Part shown: in pieces, positions 16,361 to 24,682 of the stretch
How positions within the stretch are numbered: the first letter of the stretch is position 1
Layout of the letters: the number at the start of each line of letters is the position of its first letter
From: Sphingobium sp.
GTDB lineage: Bacteria; Pseudomonadota; Alphaproteobacteria; Sphingomonadales; Sphingomonadaceae
Length of the DNA: 64,000 bases
Direction: 5' to 3'
Assembly (NCBI GenBank): GCA_023266575.1
Contig: JAHFPV010000003.1
Span: 1 to 64,000 of the forward strand
Notes under the pieces: model-generated
Told to the model about the DNA's origin: nothing
The model's input: only the letters and a program-made list of their open reading frames with translations
The model's database searches: none
Position numbers and translations under genes: made by a program

Positions 16361-19141
16361 TCAATGCGCTGCGCCCCAACTCGGCCCCGTGCCGATCTCC
16401 ACGCCCAGCGGCACGCTCAGCTTCACGATCGGCTCGGCGGCGCTTTCCATCACGCTGCGGATCACCGCACTGGCCGCGTCCACGTCGCCCTCCGGCAGCT
16501 CGAACACCAGTTCGTCATGCACCTGCAACAGCATCTTGACGCCCGGCAGGCCCGCTGCCTCCAGCGCCGGTTCCATGCGCGCCATGGCTCGCTTGATGAT
16601 GTCGGCACTGGTCCCCTGGATCGGCGCGTTGATCGCGGCGCGTTCGGCGCCCTGCCGTTCGTGCTGGATCGATGCGCGGATGCGCGGGAACCAGGTCTTT
16701 CGCCCGAACAATGTCTCGGTATAGCCGCGTTCCCGCGCCTTCTCGATCGTCTCGTTGATGTAGATGCTGATGCCGGGGAAGCGTTCATAATATTTGGCGA
16801 TCATCTCCTGCGCCTCGTCCGCGCTGATCTCCAGCCGCCCGGCCAGCCCCCAGCGGGAGATGCCGTAGAGGATCGCGAAATTGATCGTCTTGGCCCGACC
16901 GCGCGTGTCGCGATTGACCTCACCGAACAGCTCTTTGGCGGTCGCGGCGTGAATATCCTCGCCCGCGGCGAACGCATCCTTCAGCGCAGGCACATCGGCC
17001 ATATGCGCGGCCAGCCGCAGCTCGATCTGGCTATAATCCGCCGCCAATATGACATTGCCGGGTTCGGCGACAAAGGCATGGCGGATCTGCCGGCCGACTT
17101 CGGTGCGGATCGGAATATTTTGCAGATTGGGATCGGTCGAGGAGAGCCGCCCGGTCTGCGCTCCGGTCAGCGAATAGCTGGTATGGACCCGGCCCGTATC
17201 CTTGTTGATCTGCGCCTGCAGCGCGTCGGTATAGGTGGACTTGAGTTTGGAAAGCTGCCGCCATTCCAATATTTTGCTGGCGATCGGCGCGCCCTGCGCG
17301 GCCAGTTGCTCAAGGATGGTGACGTCGGTGGAATAGGCACCTGACTTGCCTTTCTTGCCGCCCTTATAGCCCATCTTGTCGAACAGGATCGCGCCCAGTT
17401 GCTGGGTCGATCCGATCGCAAAGGGTTGCCCGGCCAGTTCGTGAATCTCCGTCTCCAGCGCCGCGATACCCGCCGTAAATTCGCCTGACAGCCGCGCCAG
17501 ATGCTCCCGGTCCACCTTAATCCCGCGATGCTCCATCCGCGCGATCACTGGCACCAGCGGGCGGTCGACCAGTTCGTAAACCCGGTTTGCGCCCTCATTG
17601 GCGACCCTTGTCTTAAACAGTTTCCAAAGACGCAGCGTGACGTCGGCATCCTCGGCAGCATAGGCCGTCGCCTTGTCCAGCGGCACTTCGCCGAATGTGA
17701 TCTGGCTCTTACCGGTGCCGACCACTTCCTTGAAGCTGATGCATTCATGGCCAAGATGCGTGCGCGCCGCTTCGTCCATGCCATGGCCCGACAGGCTCTG
17801 TCCGGCGTCCAGGTCGAAGCTCATGACGATGGTGTCGTCAAAGGGGGTGATGGCGATGTCGTGCCGCCGCAGGACGGTCATGTCATATTTCAGATTCTGC
17901 CCGACCTTCAGGACCGCATCATCCTCCAGCAGGGGTTTGAGCTTCGCCAGCACCGTCGCCAGCGGTAATTGCGCCGGCTTTTCGGCAAACATGTCGCGCC
18001 CGCCATGGCCGACCGGGATGTAGCAGGCCTTGTTGGGACCGGTGGCGAGGCTGACGCCCACCAGCTGGCAGGACACGCAATCGAGCATGTCGGTTTCGGT
18101 GTCGACCGCGACAATCCCCTCCGTCGTCGCCTGCGCGATCCAGCGGTCGAGCGCTTCCTCGCTCACCACCGTTTCGTAGAGGCTGCGGTCGATCGGCGGT
18201 TCCTGCGGCGCGACCGGGGTGGCGACCGGTTCGCCTGTCGCGGCGGCAGCGGTAGCAACCGCGACGGCAGCCGCGGGCGCGCCCAGTCGGTTGAGTAGCG
18301 TCTTGAAACCATGATGGGTCAGGAAATCCTGCAACGGTTCCTTGGGAATGCCCTTGAGCGCCAGATCCTCCAGCGGTTCGGGCAGCGCCATGCTGTCGTG
18401 CAGCGCCACCAGCCGCCGCGACAGCCGCGCCATGTCGGCATGGGCGATCAGATTTTCCTGCATCTTGGACTTCTTCATCGCGGGCGCGGCCTCCAGCGCC
18501 GCTTCCAGCCCGCCATATTCGACGATCAGCTTGGCCGCCGTCTTGGGACCGATGCCCGGCACGCCGGGCACATTGTCCACGCTGTCACCCATCAGCGCGA
18601 GGACGTCGCCCAGCAGTTGCGGCTCCACCCCGAATTTGCCGACGACATAATCTGCCCCGCGCCGTTCATTCTTCATAGTGTCATACATGTCGACGCCGGG
18701 CTGGATCAGCTGCATCAGATCCTTGTCCGAGCTGACGATGGTGACATGCCATCCCGCTGCAACGGCGGCCTTGGTGTAGCTGGCGATCAGGTCGTCCGCC
18801 TCATAGCCCGCCTCCTCGATACAGGGGAGGGAGAAGGCGCGGGTCGCGTCGCGGATCATGGGGAATTGCGGGACCAGATCTTCGGGCGCGGGCGGGCGGT
18901 TCGCCTTATACTGGTCGTACATGTCGTTGCGGAAGGTATGCGATCCCTTGTCCAGGATCACCGCCATATGGGTCGGGCCTTCCGCTTTGCCCAGTTCCTC
19001 GGCCAGCTTCCACAGCATCGTCGTATAGCCATAGACCGCGCCCACCGGCTGGCCATGCTGGTTGGTGAGCGGTGGGAGCTGGTGATAGGCGCGGAAAATA
19101 TAGCCGCTGCCATCGACGAGATAGAGGTGATTCTGGGTCAT
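16361..19141 (-). CDS. polA: DNA polymerase I
   Basis: Repair and Okazaki-fragment-processing polymerase, 926 residues from ATG 19141. Three domains are readable. The 5' nuclease spans about residues 1-290 (LYLVDGSGYIFRAYH, YEADDLIASY, SDKDLMQL). The 3'-5' exonuclease spans about 325-520, with VAVDTETDML keeping the catalytic DxE, so proofreading should be active. The family A polymerase spans about 545-926 (DYSQIELRLAAH, RAKTINFAILYGISRWG, LQVHDELVFELP). The open frame runs 185 codons further upstream over the neighbouring LytTR gene, but that part has no homology to polA. The ribosome binding site before 19141 is poor, so MLYPFP six codons earlier is an alternative start. Confidence 0.93.
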   Translation of the reverse strand: MTQNHLYLVDGSGYIFRAYHQLPPLTNQHGQPVGAVYGYTTMLWKLAEELGKAEGPTHMAVILDKGSHTFRNDMYDQYKANRPPAPEDLVPQFPMIRDATRAFSLPCIEEAGYEADDLIASYTKAAVAAGWHVTIVSSDKDLMQLIQPGVDMYDTMKNERRGADYVVGKFGVEPQLLGDVLALMGDSVDNVPGVPGIGPKTAAKLIVEYGGLEAALEAAPAMKKSKMQENLIAHADMARLSRRLVALHDSMALPEPLEDLALKGIPKEPLQDFLTHHGFKTLLNRLGAPAAAVAVATAAAATGEPVATPVAPQEPPIDRSLYETVVSEEALDRWIAQATTEGIVAVDTETDMLDCVSCQLVGVSLATGPNKACYIPVGHGGRDMFAEKPAQLPLATVLAKLKPLLEDDAVLKVGQNLKYDMTVLRRHDIAITPFDDTIVMSFDLDAGQSLSGHGMDEAARTHLGHECISFKEVVGTGKSQITFGEVPLDKATAYAAEDADVTLRLWKLFKTRVANEGANRVYELVDRPLVPVIARMEHRGIKVDREHLARLSGEFTAGIAALETEIHELAGQPFAIGSTQQLGAILFDKMGYKGGKKGKSGAYSTDVTILEQLAAQGAPIASKILEWRQLSKLKSTYTDALQAQINKDTGRVHTSYSLTGAQTGRLSSTDPNLQNIPIRTEVGRQIRHAFVAEPGNVILAADYSQIELRLAAHMADVPALKDAFAAGEDIHAATAKELFGEVNRDTRGRAKTINFAILYGISRWGLAGRLEISADEAQEMIAKYYERFPGISIYINETIEKARERGYTETLFGRKTWFPRIRASIQHERQGAERAAINAPIQGTSADIIKRAMARMEPALEAAGLPGVKMLLQVHDELVFELPEGDVDAASAVIRSVMESAAEPIVKLSVPLGVEIGTGPSWGAAH

Positions 19142-19239
19142 GGGGAAGGGATAGAGCATCGCGCAGAAAAGTGGGAACCGCTTTTCTGCTTCGGCGATGC
19201 GACCATAAAATTGCCGGTTATGCCGTCTCCCTTCAGTCG

Positions 19240-20034
19240 TCAGGCCGACAGAAAGCCCGACCGCTGGAGCCGATCGACCGAATCGCGCGCCACCGGCACG
19301 CGCAGGCCATTGTCTAGCCGAATTTCCCGGTTGCGCCCGCTGCCCAGCGTTTCCGCCACCGCGTCGCGCGCCACCCACCAGCTGCGATGGGTTTGCTCGC
19401 CCGGCGTCGCATCCATTTCCGCAATGGCGTCGCGCAGCCGGATCAGCAGCAATTCGCTCTGCCCCCGGCCATGGACGCGGACATAATGATCCTCGCTTTC
19501 CAGCGCGGCAATATCGCCGGTAAAGCGCGGGCTGAGCCGGGCGTAGAGGCGTGGACGGCTGGCAGCCGGGACGCAGCCCTGCGGAGGCGTCGCGGCCGGG
19601 ATGATGCGCCGGGACATGGTGCCATCGTAAAAGCGCAGCAGATGCGCGTCCGCCCGATCGGCCCAGGCGGCGACGACCATGATCAGCGCCGCGCACAGGG
19701 CGGTGAAGGGAAGCAGGCCGCTAAAGCCGCCCAGCTGGCGCACTTCCTCCATCCCTGCCCATTCCCACAAAAGCGCCATGGGAATGCTCGACAACATCAA
19801 TCCGCAAAAGACGATGGTGCCGTGCGGCAGCGCAGTCGCGCGGGCCAGCCAGCTCCAGAAGATCATCGTCGGCCGCACGACAATATAGGCACCCAGCAAC
19901 AACAGGCCCCAGCGCCCGGTGCGATGGACGAAGTCGCCGGCCAGATAGGTGCCGAACGGTCCCAGAAAGCCAGCGATCGCCGCGAGCGGCAGCATCGCCC
20001 ATAGTTCCAATATCGTCCGCCGCAGCCGTTTCAC
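19240..20034 (-). CDS. Membrane-anchored LytTR-type transcriptional regulator
   Basis: 264 residues from a GTG at 20034 preceded by gggaggga. Four hydrophobic segments fill residues about 10-135 (LPLAAIAGFLGPFGTYLAGD, WGLLLLGAYIVV, IVFCGLMLSSIPMALLWEW, LLPFTALCAALIMVVAAWA). A C-terminal LytTR DNA-binding domain follows at about 170-260 (ALESEDHYVRVHG, RLRDAIAEM, RSWWVARDAV, RLDNGLRVPVAR). No receiver domain is present, so the membrane part may sense the signal directly. It lies 98 bases upstream of polA on the same strand and is read divergently from the 30-residue membrane peptide. Targets are unknown. Confidence 0.85.
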   Translation of the reverse strand: MKRLRRTILELWAMLPLAAIAGFLGPFGTYLAGDFVHRTGRWGLLLLGAYIVVRPTMIFWSWLARATALPHGTIVFCGLMLSSIPMALLWEWAGMEEVRQLGGFSGLLPFTALCAALIMVVAAWADRADAHLLRFYDGTMSRRIIPAATPPQGCVPAASRPRLYARLSPRFTGDIAALESEDHYVRVHGRGQSELLLIRLRDAIAEMDATPGEQTHRSWWVARDAVAETLGSGRNREIRLDNGLRVPVARDSVDRLQRSGFLSA

Positions 20035-20216
20035 GGATCGTTCCCTCCCGTTCGCGAAGCGCGAACCGCCACTGTCGCGCTTTTCTGCGGATTTTGAAAG
20101 GGAATCGCTGCGTGACGCAATCGGGCTTGCGCGCAAATCGCCGGGGCGCAGGAGCCGTCGGGCAACAGGGTGTCGCCGGATGGTCCGGTTACCCACATTA
20201 TCAGAAGGATGGTTTC

Positions 20217-20309
20217 ATGACCCAGTATCTCAAGCCCGCCAATATGCTGATCGCTCTTGGCGTCGCCTTCCTTGGCCAGGTCGCGATGTTCGCGCTGGTT
20301 CTCAACTGA
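20217..20309 (+). CDS. 30-residue single-span membrane peptide
   Basis: A short reading frame with a strong ribosome binding site (agaagga at 20202-20208, 8 bases before the ATG). It encodes a 30-residue peptide: a polar start (MTQYLKPAN) and one hydrophobic helix (MLIALGVAFLGQVAMFALVL) ending in Asn. The properties match small bacterial inner-membrane proteins that regulate or stabilise a larger partner. It starts divergently from the LytTR regulator and is closed by a hairpin before the convergent beta-lactamase. Function and partner are unknown. Confidence 0.6.
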   Translation: MTQYLKPANMLIALGVAFLGQVAMFALVLN

Positions 20310-20321
20310 TGCGACAGGGCG

Positions 20322-20359
20322 GATAAGGGGCGGGCGTCATCCGACGCACGTCCCTTATC
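20322..20359. terminator. Hairpin between small peptide and beta-lactamase genes
   Basis: gataaggg (20322-20329) pairs with cccttatc (20352-20359), with an inner stem gcgtc/gacgc around a four-base loop. It lies between two convergent genes and can serve both. The T tract is short, so it may not be a classical intrinsic terminator. Confidence 0.5.
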
Positions 20360-21493
20360 TCATTTCGGCTCGTGGTTCGCCGCGACCGCCTTGGCCACCG
20401 CCTGCATCAGCGCCCAGCGTTCGGGGATGCCGACAGTCGTGCTGCCGATCATCACCGCCACCGCATAGCTGGTGCCATCGGGCGCGGTCATGATGCCGAT
20501 ATCATTGAAACCGGTGGAGCGTGGCGGCAGGTCCTGCCCGGTCCCGGTCTTGTGCAGATAGGACCAGCCCGGCGGCACCCCGCCCTTGATCCGTTGCGGC
20601 CCGGTCTTGGCTTCCGACATGATCGACAGCAACAGGCGCGATGAGGCGGATGACAGCATCTCGCCCTGTTTCAGTTTGGCCAGCGCCTGGACGATCGAGG
20701 CGGGGGCCGCGCCGTCGGGCGGGCTGGCGAGATAATTGTCCAGCGCCTTCACCCGCGCCGCCATCGGCAGTTTGGCGCGGGCGGCGTAGAAGTTGCGCCC
20801 GATCGCATAATCCTGCCGCCAGTCGAGACCCGCCGTCGCCGATTGCAGCAGCCGTTCGCCCGGACCAAAGCGAATGTCCCGGATCATCCGCCGCGCCAGA
20901 AAGCCGCGCACCGCGTCCGGCCCGCCAACTGCGCGCAGCAGCGTATCGTTGGCGGTATTGTCGCTCTGGGTCATGGCCCGGCGCATCAGGTCGGAGTAAC
21001 TGGTGGTCCAGCCACTGGTCCCCACCATCGCGGCGGTCGGCTGGTGGAACAGGGTCAGGTCGTTGCGGGTGATGGTGGTCGTGTCGGTCAGGCGCAGCTT
21101 GCCCCGGTCGACCGCGTCCAAGAAGGTCATCGCCACCCAGAGTTTCGACACGCTTTGCTGCGGGAACAGCGCATTGCCGTTCCAGGCGACGGTCCAGTCT
21201 GCGCCGACCCGTCGCACCGCAATGCCGACCTTGCCCCGGAAATTCTGGCCCAGATTACGCACAACGCTGACCAGCGCGGGGGAGGGCGTTTCGGTCTGGT
21301 CAATGTCACGATAGGGCAGCGGCGGATTGGCGACCTCACGGATCGGCCATGTATTGGTCGTGGGCTGCACCCGCTGCGGCGCGGCAGCGGCGGCCTGCGC
21401 CGGGCGCGGTTCGGGGGCGCTGACACAGGCGGACAGTGCCACCATCAACAGGACCAGGCGCGCGGAACCGCCCCGGCTATCATTCGATCTCAT
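20360..21493 (-). CDS. Class A beta-lactamase-like serine hydrolase
   Basis: An exported serine hydrolase of the class A beta-lactamase fold, 377 residues, longer than typical class A enzymes because of an about 80-residue N-terminal extension. The start at 21493 follows gggga and yields a signal sequence with a possible lipobox (VALSAC), so it may be a lipoprotein. Active-site motifs are S-x-x-K in QQSVSKLW, SDN in QSDNTAND, an ExxL omega-loop candidate (GERLLQ) and KTG in LHKTGTGQ. Beta-lactam hydrolysis is likely but unproven. It is transcribed towards the small membrane peptide, with a shared hairpin between. Confidence 0.8.
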   Translation of the reverse strand: MRSNDSRGGSARLVLLMVALSACVSAPEPRPAQAAAAAPQRVQPTTNTWPIREVANPPLPYRDIDQTETPSPALVSVVRNLGQNFRGKVGIAVRRVGADWTVAWNGNALFPQQSVSKLWVAMTFLDAVDRGKLRLTDTTTITRNDLTLFHQPTAAMVGTSGWTTSYSDLMRRAMTQSDNTANDTLLRAVGGPDAVRGFLARRMIRDIRFGPGERLLQSATAGLDWRQDYAIGRNFYAARAKLPMAARVKALDNYLASPPDGAAPASIVQALAKLKQGEMLSSASSRLLLSIMSEAKTGPQRIKGGVPPGWSYLHKTGTGQDLPPRSTGFNDIGIMTAPDGTSYAVAVMIGSTTVGIPERWALMQAVAKAVAANHEPK

Positions 21494-21663
21494 TCCATTC
21501 CCCGCACTCTGCAAGCGCCATTTAGGGGCAGCCACCCTATAAGCGGGCAAGGCTGATGCGACGAATGATTCCACAAATGCGATGTAAGGAGGCTGAACGG
21601 GCAACCGGGATAGAGCAACGTCCGCTCAGTTGCGGTTAAGCGGCGGAGCGGCAATAGAGCGGC

Positions 21664-22509
21664 ATGATGGATCAAGGCATGGACAGGCGGGCGCTGCTGG
21701 GCGGGGCGCTGGCAGCGGGCGGATTGATGTGGAGCGGGGCGGTGCAGGCTGCACCCTTTGCCTCGCGCCGGATCGCCATGACGGTGCGGGGTTCGGGCCG
21801 TGATGTATTGCTGATTCCCGGCCTTGCCAGCGGTCCGGGCATCTGGAACGGCGTGCTGGGCGCGCTGCCGGGCTATCGCTTCCATCTGGTGCAGGTGCGC
21901 GGCTTTGCCGTATTGGCGGCGGAGGGCAATGCCCGCGGCCCGCTGGTCCAGCCGCTGGCTGAAGAGATCGCTCGCTACATCACGGCGTCGGGCCTGAAGC
22001 GCCCGGCGATCGTCGGCCATTCGATGGGTGGCACGCTGGCGATGATGCTGGGGCTGAAGGGCGTGGCGGGCCGGGTGATGGTGATCGATATGCTGCCGGC
22101 CGGGGCAGCGATGGTCGGCGGTACGGCCAGTGGGCTGGGTTTTCTGGCCGATCAGCTGGGCGGTTATCTGACCGGGACAGTGGCGGGGCGGCGCTATCTG
22201 GCGCAGATGGTCGGGCAGGCGCCCGGTGCGAAGGGGAGCGACCCCGATGTCATCGCCAGCGCCTTGCGCGATCTGGCCAATATCGACCTTGGCCCGCAAC
22301 TTGCGCGGCTGAACGTCCCGCTGGAAGTGGTCTATGCTGTCGGCGCGGACCGGGAGCAGGCCGCCATCATCGCCAGCCGGTTCCGCGCCGCCTATGCCCC
22401 CAAGAAGGATGCGGTGCTGCGGGCGATTGGTCCCAGCGGCCATATGGTCATGGCCGATCAGCCCGCGCGCTTTCATGCGACACTCGGCACTTTCCTCAAG
22501 GATATTTGA
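21664..22509 (+). CDS. Exported alpha/beta hydrolase
   Basis: A 281-residue alpha/beta-hydrolase-fold enzyme. The N-terminus (DRRALLGGALAAGG, cleavage near AVQAAP) looks like a Tat or Sec signal peptide with an Arg pair. Nucleophile Ser lies in VGHSMGGTLA (about residue 121), Asp in VYAVGADREQ (about 226) and His in GPSGHMVMADQP (about 261), giving a complete triad. The oxyanion loop is LIPGLASGP. An esterase, lipase or lactonase-type activity is possible; the substrate cannot be read. Two adjacent ATGs (21664, 21667) are possible starts. The gene is monocistronic and followed by a terminator. Confidence 0.82.
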   Translation: MMDQGMDRRALLGGALAAGGLMWSGAVQAAPFASRRIAMTVRGSGRDVLLIPGLASGPGIWNGVLGALPGYRFHLVQVRGFAVLAAEGNARGPLVQPLAEEIARYITASGLKRPAIVGHSMGGTLAMMLGLKGVAGRVMVIDMLPAGAAMVGGTASGLGFLADQLGGYLTGTVAGRRYLAQMVGQAPGAKGSDPDVIASALRDLANIDLGPQLARLNVPLEVVYAVGADREQAAIIASRFRAAYAPKKDAVLRAIGPSGHMVMADQPARFHATLGTFLKDI

Positions 22510-22595
22510 CGCGCGTCAAAGCGGGTCGCGGCGGACCAGGCTAGAGCGGAGATACCGGAAGCGCTTTCAGCGCCTCCCTCCTCCACCTTCAGGCG

Positions 22596-22627
22596 CGGCG
22601 CTGACCCGGCGACCGCGCCGTTTTTTT
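22596..22627 (+). terminator. Terminator after the alpha/beta hydrolase
   Basis: Stem cggcgc (22596-22601) pairs with gcgccg (22615-22620), followed by seven T at 22621-22627. It overlaps the stop region of the convergent nadB gene. Confidence 0.6.
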
Positions 22628-24230
22628 ACGGCGCCAGTACCGTATCCACCGCAGCCTCCAGCGTTTCAGGATAGTCGAGCGTATAGTGCAATCCCCGGCT
22701 TTCCTTGCGATGGAGGGCAGACCGGACGATCAGCCGGGCGACCTCCAGCAGGTTGCGCAATTCGATCAGGTCCGGGGTCACGCGGAAATTGCCGTAATAA
22801 TCATCGACCTCCTGCGCCAGCAGGGCCACGCGGTGCTGGGCACGTTCCAGCCGCTTGGTGGTGCGGACGATGCCGACATAATCCCACATGAAGCGGCGGA
22901 TTTCCTTCCAGTTGTGCTGGACGATGACCTCTTCGTCGCTGTTGGTGACGCGGCTTTCGTCCCATGGCCGGATCGGCGGCGGGGCGGGCAATTCGTCCCA
23001 ATGGGCGCGGATGTGGCTGGCCGCGGCTTCCCCGAACACGAAACATTCGAGCAGCGAGTTGGACGCCAGACGGTTCGCGCCGTGCAGCCCGCTTTCGGTC
23101 ACTTCGCCTGCGGCATAAAGGCCGGGCAGGTCGGTGCGCCCGTCAAGGTCGATCACCACCCCGCCGCAGGTATAATGCTGCGCGGGGACGACCGGGATCG
23201 GCTCCTTGGTGATGTCGATATCCAGATCGAGCAGCCGGGCATAGATGGTCGGGAAGTGATGCTTCACAAATTCCGGCGGTTTGTGGCTGATGTCGAGATG
23301 GACATAATCGAGCCCCAGCCGCTTGATCTCATGGTCGATGGCGCGGGCCACCACGTCGCGCGGGGCCAGTTCCTCACGCGGGTCGAAGCGGGGCATGAAC
23401 CGCTCGCCACCGCCAGGCACGCCGGGGGGGAGTTTCAGGTGGCCGCCTTCGCCCCGCACCGCTTCGGTGATCAGGAAATTCTTGACCTCCAGATTATAGA
23501 GGCAGGTCGGGTGAAACTGGTTCATTTCCATGTTCGACACGCGGCACCCCGCGCGCCATGCCATGGCGATGCCATCACCGGTCGCGCCGCGCGGCGCGGT
23601 GGAGAAGAGATAGGTGCGGCCCGCGCCGCCGGTGCAGAGGATCGTCGCCTTGCCAAGCAGCGCGTCGACATGCTTGGTCTTTTTGTTGAAGGCATAGACG
23701 CCCCAGACATGCCCGTCGCCCGAATAGCGCTCGCCATGGCGGGAGGTGATGAGGTCGATGGCGATCAGATCCTCGACCAGGGTGATGTTGGGATTGGCGC
23801 GGGCGGCTTTCAGCAGCGCGACCTGCACCGCATGGCCGGTGGCGTCATCGACATGGACGATGCGGCGATGGCTATGCCCGCCCTCCCGCGTCAGGTGCCA
23901 GCGGTCGCCAAAATCCTCGCCAGCGTTGAACGGGACGCCGAGTTTGGCGAGGCGCTCGATCGCGGCGGGGGCTTCGGACACGACGAACTCGACCGTGGCA
24001 CGATCGTTCAGGCCCGCGCCTGCGACCATCGTATCTTCGACATGCGCCTCGAAACTGTCACCGGCGTCGAGTACCGCGGCAATGCCGCCCTGCGCCCAGT
24101 TGGTGGACCCGCCATCCAGCGCGCCCTTGGCCAGCACCAGCACCTTGCGATCCTGCGCGAGGTTGATGGCTGCGGTCAGGCCCGCTGCGCCGGAACCGAT
24201 GATGATGACGTTGTGGGTGGTGGTGGGCAT
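22626..24230 (-). CDS. nadB: L-aspartate oxidase
   Basis: FAD enzyme that oxidises L-aspartate to iminoaspartate, the first step of de novo NAD synthesis, cytoplasmic, 534 residues. The FAD-binding N-terminus is VIIIGSGAAGLTAAINLA (about residues 8-25). SGDGHV, TGGAGRTYLFST, FHPTCLY, RGEGG and HYTCGGVVIDLDGRTD (about 353-368) follow the succinate dehydrogenase/fumarate reductase flavoprotein pattern. Its ATG overlaps the stop of the upstream DUF559 gene by one base (TAATG), so translation is coupled. nadA and nadC are not in the window. Confidence 0.93.
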   Translation of the reverse strand: MPTTTHNVIIIGSGAAGLTAAINLAQDRKVLVLAKGALDGGSTNWAQGGIAAVLDAGDSFEAHVEDTMVAGAGLNDRATVEFVVSEAPAAIERLAKLGVPFNAGEDFGDRWHLTREGGHSHRRIVHVDDATGHAVQVALLKAARANPNITLVEDLIAIDLITSRHGERYSGDGHVWGVYAFNKKTKHVDALLGKATILCTGGAGRTYLFSTAPRGATGDGIAMAWRAGCRVSNMEMNQFHPTCLYNLEVKNFLITEAVRGEGGHLKLPPGVPGGGERFMPRFDPREELAPRDVVARAIDHEIKRLGLDYVHLDISHKPPEFVKHHFPTIYARLLDLDIDITKEPIPVVPAQHYTCGGVVIDLDGRTDLPGLYAAGEVTESGLHGANRLASNSLLECFVFGEAAASHIRAHWDELPAPPPIRPWDESRVTNSDEEVIVQHNWKEIRRFMWDYVGIVRTTKRLERAQHRVALLAQEVDDYYGNFRVTPDLIELRNLLEVARLIVRSALHRKESRGLHYTLDYPETLEAAVDTVLAP

Positions 24231-24682
24231 TATGCGATTGGCTCCCCTCCCGCTTGCGGGAGGGGCCGGGGGTGGGCCTTCGCAAGGGTGGTTTTGATAT
24301 GCGTTACGACGCCTTCAAGATTTTCCATCACATCGGCATTGGAAAAGCGCAAGATTTGATAGCCTTGGGTGCGACAGTAATCGTCTCGCCGCGCGTCATA
24401 TTCTGTGGTTTGGTTGTGGCTATCGCCATCCAGTTCAATGAGGAATTTCAATTCGCGGCATAGAAAGTCTGCGAAGTAGGGGCCGACCGGCATTTGGCGG
24501 CTGAATTTATGGCCGAGTTGTCGGTTGCGGATTTGCTGCCATAACAGGCGCTCGGGCGTCGGGGCAGTATTGCGCAGCGCTTTTGCGCGTGAGGTGTTGC
24601 GCGGTTTGAAAGCTGGCGCTGGCCCACCCCCTAGCCCCCTCCCGCTTGCGGGAGGGGGGACAGAAGGGGCTTGGTCATTCAC
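24230..24682 (-). CDS. DUF559 (Vsr-like endonuclease fold) protein
   Basis: A 150-residue DUF559 protein; the family is related in fold to very-short-patch-repair endonucleases. Core motifs are TPERLLWQQIRNRQLGHKF, GPYFADFLCRELKFLIELDG (with the D...ELDG catalytic-type acidic residues, about residues 85-100) and YQILRFSNADVMEN. The GTG start shares a 4-base overlap with the upstream ABC gene stop, and its own stop overlaps the nadB ATG, so it is locked into the operon. The first about 25 and last about 15 residues are not family core. They are translated from the two inverted palindromic repeats that bracket the gene (PPASGRGLGGG; PRPLPQAGGE). Biological role unknown. Confidence 0.82.
   Translation of the reverse strand: MNDQAPSVPPPASGRGLGGGPAPAFKPRNTSRAKALRNTAPTPERLLWQQIRNRQLGHKFSRQMPVGPYFADFLCRELKFLIELDGDSHNQTTEYDARRDDYCRTQGYQILRFSNADVMENLEGVVTHIKTTLAKAHPRPLPQAGGEPIA
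24244..24278. repeat. Palindromic repeat, left copy flanking DUF559
   Basis: cccctcccgc-tt-gcgggagggg (24244-24265) is a perfect 10-2-10 palindrome, followed by ccgggggtgggcc. It is the inverse of the copy at 24621-24658 and lies inside the 3' end of the DUF559 reading frame. Confidence 0.8.
24621..24658. repeat. Palindromic repeat, right copy flanking DUF559
   Basis: ggcccaccccctag (24621-24634) followed by an 11-2-11 perfect palindrome (24635-24658). In orientation it mirrors the left copy and lies inside the 5' end of the DUF559 reading frame. Confidence 0.8.

Noticed and set aside
19142-19696. N-terminal extension of the polA reading frame
   Set aside because: The extra 185 codons overlap the LytTR gene in another frame and contain no polymerase homology. 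The conserved protein begins at MTQNHLYLVDGSG.
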